Assembly (NCBI GenBank): GCA_963842455.1
Contig: CAWJHE010000013.1
Span: 124,001 to 188,000 of the forward strand
Origin: CAWJHE01 sp963842455
Lineage (GTDB): Bacteria; Chloroflexota; Anaerolineae; Anaerolineales; UBA4823
DNA length: 64,000 nucleotides
Direction of reading: 5' to 3'
In this document: piece by piece, positions 60,964 to 64,000 of the stretch
Numbering within the stretch: position 1 is the stretch's first letter
Layout: every line of letters starts with the position of its first letter
Notes under the pieces: generated by a model
Database searches by the model: none
The model's input: only the letters and a program-made list of their open reading frames with translations
Told to the model about the DNA's origin: nothing
Translations under genes and position numbers: made by a program

Positions 60964-62193
60964 ATGATGATACCGATCAGTCTTTATTTTCATATCCCAT
61001 TTTGTGTGCATCGCTGTGGTTATTGCGATTTCAACACCTATGCCGGTCTGGATAACCTCATCCCCAGTTATGTTGATGCACTTTGTGATGAGATATCCTG
61101 GAAAAAAGTTGGATTCGAGCAACCATTACTGGTTCAAACCATTTTTTTTGGTGGAGGTACACCTTCCCTGCTCTCCCCTTCACAATTCGAGAAAATATTT
61201 GATGTCATTCAGAATTCTTTTTCTATCGCCCCAGATGTAGAAATCAGTCTTGAAGCAAACCCAGGTACAGTCTCATACAATTATCTTAAGGCGCTCAAAT
61301 CAGTCGCATTTAATCGAATCAGTCTTGGAATGCAAACAGCCCAGCCTGATGAATTGCGCTTACTGGAACGGCAGCACGATTTTCCTGATGTTATTCAGGC
61401 CGTTTCCTGGTCCAGAAAAGCAGGATTTGACAACCTAAATCTAGATCTAATCTTTGGATTACCCGGGCAGTCATTAATTTCGTGGCAAAAAAGCCTCAAA
61501 TCTGCCTTATCCTTAGAGCCCGAGCATTTAGCGCTGTATGCATTGAGCATTGAGCACGGAACGCCATTCGATCATTGGAACCAACGCGGATTGCTCGACC
61601 CAATTGATCCAGACCTGGCTGCCGATATGTACGAATGGTCTAGCATCATCCTGGAAGAGAACCTCTATACGCAATACGAGATCTCAAATTGGGCTATGCG
61701 TAAACCGCATGAGCCGATACCCCTGACATCAAACCCACAGCTTGCCTGTATGCATAACCTCCAATACTGGCATAATTTGCCTTATCTTGGTTTCGGTGCA
61801 GGTGCACATGGCTACGCAAACGGAATCCGGACAGCTAATGTACTCTCTCCAAAAGCGTATATCCAACGTCTGCATCACCCAACAGATTCTTCAGACAACC
61901 TTCATGCGCCGCTTTACCCTTGCACTCCAGCGACTACCAGCGCCCAACCGATTGATAAAAAGGCAGAGATTGGAGAAACCCTCATGATGGGTCTACGCCT
62001 GACCAGGGAAGGTGTATCTGAAGAGACTTTCCAGGAACGCTTCCACCAATCACTTCTGGAAACATTTCGCCCAGAGATTGCGCGTTTAGAGAAATTGAAA
62101 TTATTAGAATGGGTACAGTCGGAGAAGTCGCATTTACGCCTGACCCCAAATGGGCGTTTGCTAGGAAACCAGGTCTTTCTAGAATTTATTTAG
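60964..62193 (+). CDS. hemW: Radical SAM heme chaperone HemW-like
   Basis: A 409-residue radical SAM protein related to coproporphyrinogen III dehydrogenase HemN. The cluster motif CVHRCGYC near residues 14-21 is preceded by SLYFHIPF. Further family motifs are FFGGGTPSLLSPSQFEKIF near 63, EISLEANPGTV, NRISLGMQTAQPDELRLLERQHD, NLDLIFGLPGQS near 160, and YEISNWAMRKP in the second half. HemW proteins carry heme to targets rather than oxidise coproporphyrinogen. An extended -10 (TGG-TATACT at 60937-60945) precedes it. It converges on the polyprenyl synthase gene. Confidence 0.92.
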   Translation: MMIPISLYFHIPFCVHRCGYCDFNTYAGLDNLIPSYVDALCDEISWKKVGFEQPLLVQTIFFGGGTPSLLSPSQFEKIFDVIQNSFSIAPDVEISLEANPGTVSYNYLKALKSVAFNRISLGMQTAQPDELRLLERQHDFPDVIQAVSWSRKAGFDNLNLDLIFGLPGQSLISWQKSLKSALSLEPEHLALYALSIEHGTPFDHWNQRGLLDPIDPDLAADMYEWSSIILEENLYTQYEISNWAMRKPHEPIPLTSNPQLACMHNLQYWHNLPYLGFGAGAHGYANGIRTANVLSPKAYIQRLHHPTDSSDNLHAPLYPCTPATTSAQPIDKKAEIGETLMMGLRLTREGVSEETFQERFHQSLLETFRPEIARLEKLKLLEWVQSEKSHLRLTPNGRLLGNQVFLEFI

Positions 62194-62198
62194 ATTTT

Positions 62199-63212
62199 TT
62201 ACATATCTCGCTTGAGCAATTTGTGCGCCAGGGAAGTCAATGCTTCCCCAGCTAAACCAGACGGTTGTGCGGCCTGCAAAAATTCTAATGCCTGGTCTGT
62301 CAGCTCGCTGGCTTTTTGTTGCGTGTATTCTCGCGCCCCCTCAAAAGCGAGTTGGTCAGCCAACTCATCCACCTCATCTGGACGAATATTCCCCTGATGC
62401 CAGCGTTTCGAAAAAGGTCCTTGTAAACCTAAACCATACAAAACCGGCAATGAATTCTTTCCGGTCAACAAATCGCTCTTGGCTGATTTTCCAGTCAGGA
62501 TTGCATCTCCCCAGATACCCAGTAAATCATCCAGGGCTTGAAAAGCCAATCCCAAGGAACGTCCAAAGGATCGATAGTGCTCGGCAACCATTGGATCGAC
62601 CTGAGCAGTGATCGCTCCTAATTCAGTGCAACAGGATAATAATGCGGCCGTTTTTCCACTCACCATCGGCCAATAATCATCCAGGTGAAGGTCGTTCCGC
62701 TGCTCATAGGATAAATCCAGGTACTGACCTTGGGTTAAAGCCAGGCAAGCGTGCGTAAAACGATCCATTGCGCGTAAAGCAACCGATTCCGAGACATTCT
62801 TTGCCAGCCCGAGCATAGCCTGATGAGCCAAAACAAACATCGTATCGCCTGCATTGATCGCTTGTGCTATGCCCCAGATTTTCCAAACAGTTGTTCTTCC
62901 TCTGCGCAAGTGGCTTTGATCTTGAATATCATCGTGTATTAATGAAAAATTATGCAGCAGCTCCACACCACCGGCTGCAGGTAAGGCACTCTTCCAATCA
63001 GCGCCTGCAGCTGCTGCACAGAGTAGCACGAGCAAAGGCCGGATGCGTTTGCCCCGGGATTCAGGTTTAACATCCTCTCCCTCCCACCCCATATGGTATG
63101 CCAACATGGTGTGCATTTCCTGCAAACCTGGTTTGTGGGTCGTGAAAATCACTCTTTTCAATTCATCTTCTATTGCAGGGATATATAGGTCAAGGAAATA
63201 GTCGAGTGTCAT
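62199..63212 (-). CDS. Polyprenyl (geranylgeranyl-type) diphosphate synthase
   Basis: A 337-residue trans-prenyltransferase making C15-C20 or longer isoprenoid diphosphates from IPP and DMAPP. The first Asp-rich motif is LIHDDIQDQSHLRRGRTTVWKIWG near residue 91 (DDxxD) and the second FQALDDLLGIWGD near 225 (DDxxD-like). GKTAALLSCCTELGAI and a C-terminal helix follow. Chain length is usually set by the residues before the first motif (LLHNFS here: bulky residues suggest a short product), which is inference. fni lies 120 bases upstream on the same strand, giving an isoprenoid module. Confidence 0.93.
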   Translation of the reverse strand: MTLDYFLDLYIPAIEDELKRVIFTTHKPGLQEMHTMLAYHMGWEGEDVKPESRGKRIRPLLVLLCAAAAGADWKSALPAAGGVELLHNFSLIHDDIQDQSHLRRGRTTVWKIWGIAQAINAGDTMFVLAHQAMLGLAKNVSESVALRAMDRFTHACLALTQGQYLDLSYEQRNDLHLDDYWPMVSGKTAALLSCCTELGAITAQVDPMVAEHYRSFGRSLGLAFQALDDLLGIWGDAILTGKSAKSDLLTGKNSLPVLYGLGLQGPFSKRWHQGNIRPDEVDELADQLAFEGAREYTQQKASELTDQALEFLQAAQPSGLAGEALTSLAHKLLKRDM

Positions 63213-63332
63213 TCCGATCCTTTTTTACCGTTCCCAAATCATGGTTGACGACAAGCCCAAATTGCGTCCAAATAACTTCGATCCTGGACAGTCATTACGC
63301 TCCAGGTCCATTCTTCAAAAACAAAATCAGGA

Positions 63333-64000
63333 CTACTCATAAATCAACAATTCTTCTGATAAATCATTCAGGTTTGCTGAGCCAGTAACAAACATACAAA
63401 TTTGGATTTCGCGTCGAATTTCTTCAATGGCTTGCAAGGTCAATTCCAAAGATATCGCAGCAGCTTTAAGAAATGGACCTGCCATCCCCCCTATGCTGGC
63501 GCCTAAAGCCAGGCATTTAGCAATATCGATTCCTGATCGTAGCCCACCGGAAGCGATGACCATCAATCGCGGCGCTGCCTGGCGAACATTTCGAATTGCT
63601 TCGCTGGTTGGTATACCCCAATTGACAAAAGCAGCTGCCAGGCGCGCCTGGCTCTCGTTTTTTGCACGATACATTTCAACTTGCGACCAGGATGTCCCCC
63701 CTGCTCCCGCCACATCAATCGCAGCCACACCTGCAGCCTGCAAGCGCTGCGCATCCACTTGTGAAAAACCCCAGCCGACCTCTTTGACAATCACCGGTAC
63801 GTGGACTTCTTGACAGATCAGGTGGATCTTGTCCAACAAGCCACCAAATCGAGTATCGCCTTCCGGCTGTAAAGCTTCCTGAAGTGCATTCACATGGAGC
63901 ACAAGGGCATCAGCCCCAATCATGTCTACAGCTTTCAGACACTGTTCTACTCCATAACCATAATTCAATTGAACAGCACCCAAGTTCGCAAATAATAGCA
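63333..64000 (-). CDS. fni: Isopentenyl-diphosphate delta-isomerase, type 2 (partial, N-terminus outside window)
   Basis: FMN-dependent interconversion of IPP and DMAPP. Only the C-terminal ~220 residues are present; the reading frame is open to the window edge, where LLFANLGAVQLNYGYGVEQC matches the conserved interior of this enzyme, so the true start is beyond 64000. Other motifs are PVIVKEVGWGFSQVDAQRLQAAGVAAIDVAGAGGTSW (FMN phosphate and catalytic Gln/Glu region) and VIASGGLRSGIDIAKCLALGAS. It sits upstream of the polyprenyl synthase on the same strand. Type 2 isomerases need NADPH and Mg2+. Identity is secure. Confidence 0.93.
   Translation of the reverse strand, partial: LLFANLGAVQLNYGYGVEQCLKAVDMIGADALVLHVNALQEALQPEGDTRFGGLLDKIHLICQEVHVPVIVKEVGWGFSQVDAQRLQAAGVAAIDVAGAGGTSWSQVEMYRAKNESQARLAAAFVNWGIPTSEAIRNVRQAAPRLMVIASGGLRSGIDIAKCLALGASIGGMAGPFLKAAAISLELTLQAIEEIRREIQICMFVTGSANLNDLSEELLIYE

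Noticed and set aside
1..64000. CRISPR arrays, insertion sequences, prophage or integrated elements
   Set aside because: No regularly spaced direct repeats, transposase-like or integrase-like genes, or tRNA-linked attachment sites were seen on either strand.

Overview
The window looks like chromosomal DNA of an anaerobic bacterium of the phylum Chloroflexota, class Anaerolineae. This rests on gene content and style: two-subunit E1 plus E2 2-oxoacid dehydrogenase, archaeal-type ProS, TrpB2-type tryptophan synthase beta chain, an A-adding-like tRNA nucleotidyltransferase fused to DHH and CBS domains, Zn-ribbon/LysM membrane proteins, and NifX-like proteins paired with a ferredoxin-bearing MinD-type ATPase. 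No 16S rRNA gene is present, so the placement is inference. I see no tRNA or rRNA gene, no insertion sequence, no prophage and no CRISPR array.

Layout. 1-1.9 kb (minus): an autoregulated-looking XRE/cupin regulator, two NifX-like proteins and the start of a MinD-type ATPase. 1.9-10.1 kb: a glycogen/alpha-glucan module (malQ, glgC, a GH57 enzyme and a very long GH13-like protein). 10.4-11.3 kb: a rhodanese-type sulfurtransferase. 11.3-16.2 kb (minus): an ABC-2 exporter operon with a YhfC-like membrane protein, an Ig-like/zinc-ribbon membrane protein and a beta-propeller lipoprotein. 16.3-21.3 kb: two tandem paralogues that join a sigma-factor-like cytoplasmic part to a membrane helix, LysM, an RseB/LolA-like region and a beta-propeller. 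21.5-24.7 kb: E1 alpha, E1 beta and E2 of a 2-oxoacid dehydrogenase. 24.8-33.6 kb: an unknown protein, an MFS carrier, a site-2 protease with CBS domains, a P-type cation ATPase, an AI-2E family permease and a CPA2 antiporter coupled to a PII-like protein. 33.6-35.4 kb (minus): trpB2 under a tryptophan T-box. 35.4-44.4 kb (minus): a dense information-processing and cofactor gene string (nusA, ylxR, a 48-residue ORF, infB, rbfA, nrnA, truB, ribF, thyA, dfrA). 44.6-47.8 kb (minus): a GNAT acetyltransferase and the tRNA nucleotidyltransferase. 47.9-54.2 kb (plus): MazG-like, LOG-like, proS, a helical-repeat protein, rpsO and pnp. 54.5-59.5 kb (plus): pckA, trxB, mdh and gltA, a central-carbon block. 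59.7-64 kb: a LysM protein, hemW, a polyprenyl synthase and the 3' part of fni.

Two features cut across the window. First, nine genes are broken by single-base frameshifts, 13 in all. Every one is repaired by removing exactly one base, and each repaired gene then has its normal family length; several are essential or housekeeping genes (nusA, trxB, E2). This pattern fits insertion-type sequence errors better than gene decay. Second, several first-of-operon genes have a -10 box 7-9 bases before the ATG and no Shine-Dalgarno sequence, suggesting leaderless mRNAs, while genes inside operons have strong Shine-Dalgarno sites.

The strongest candidate for something undescribed is the tandem pair of sigma-like transmembrane sensor proteins at 16.3-21.3 kb.
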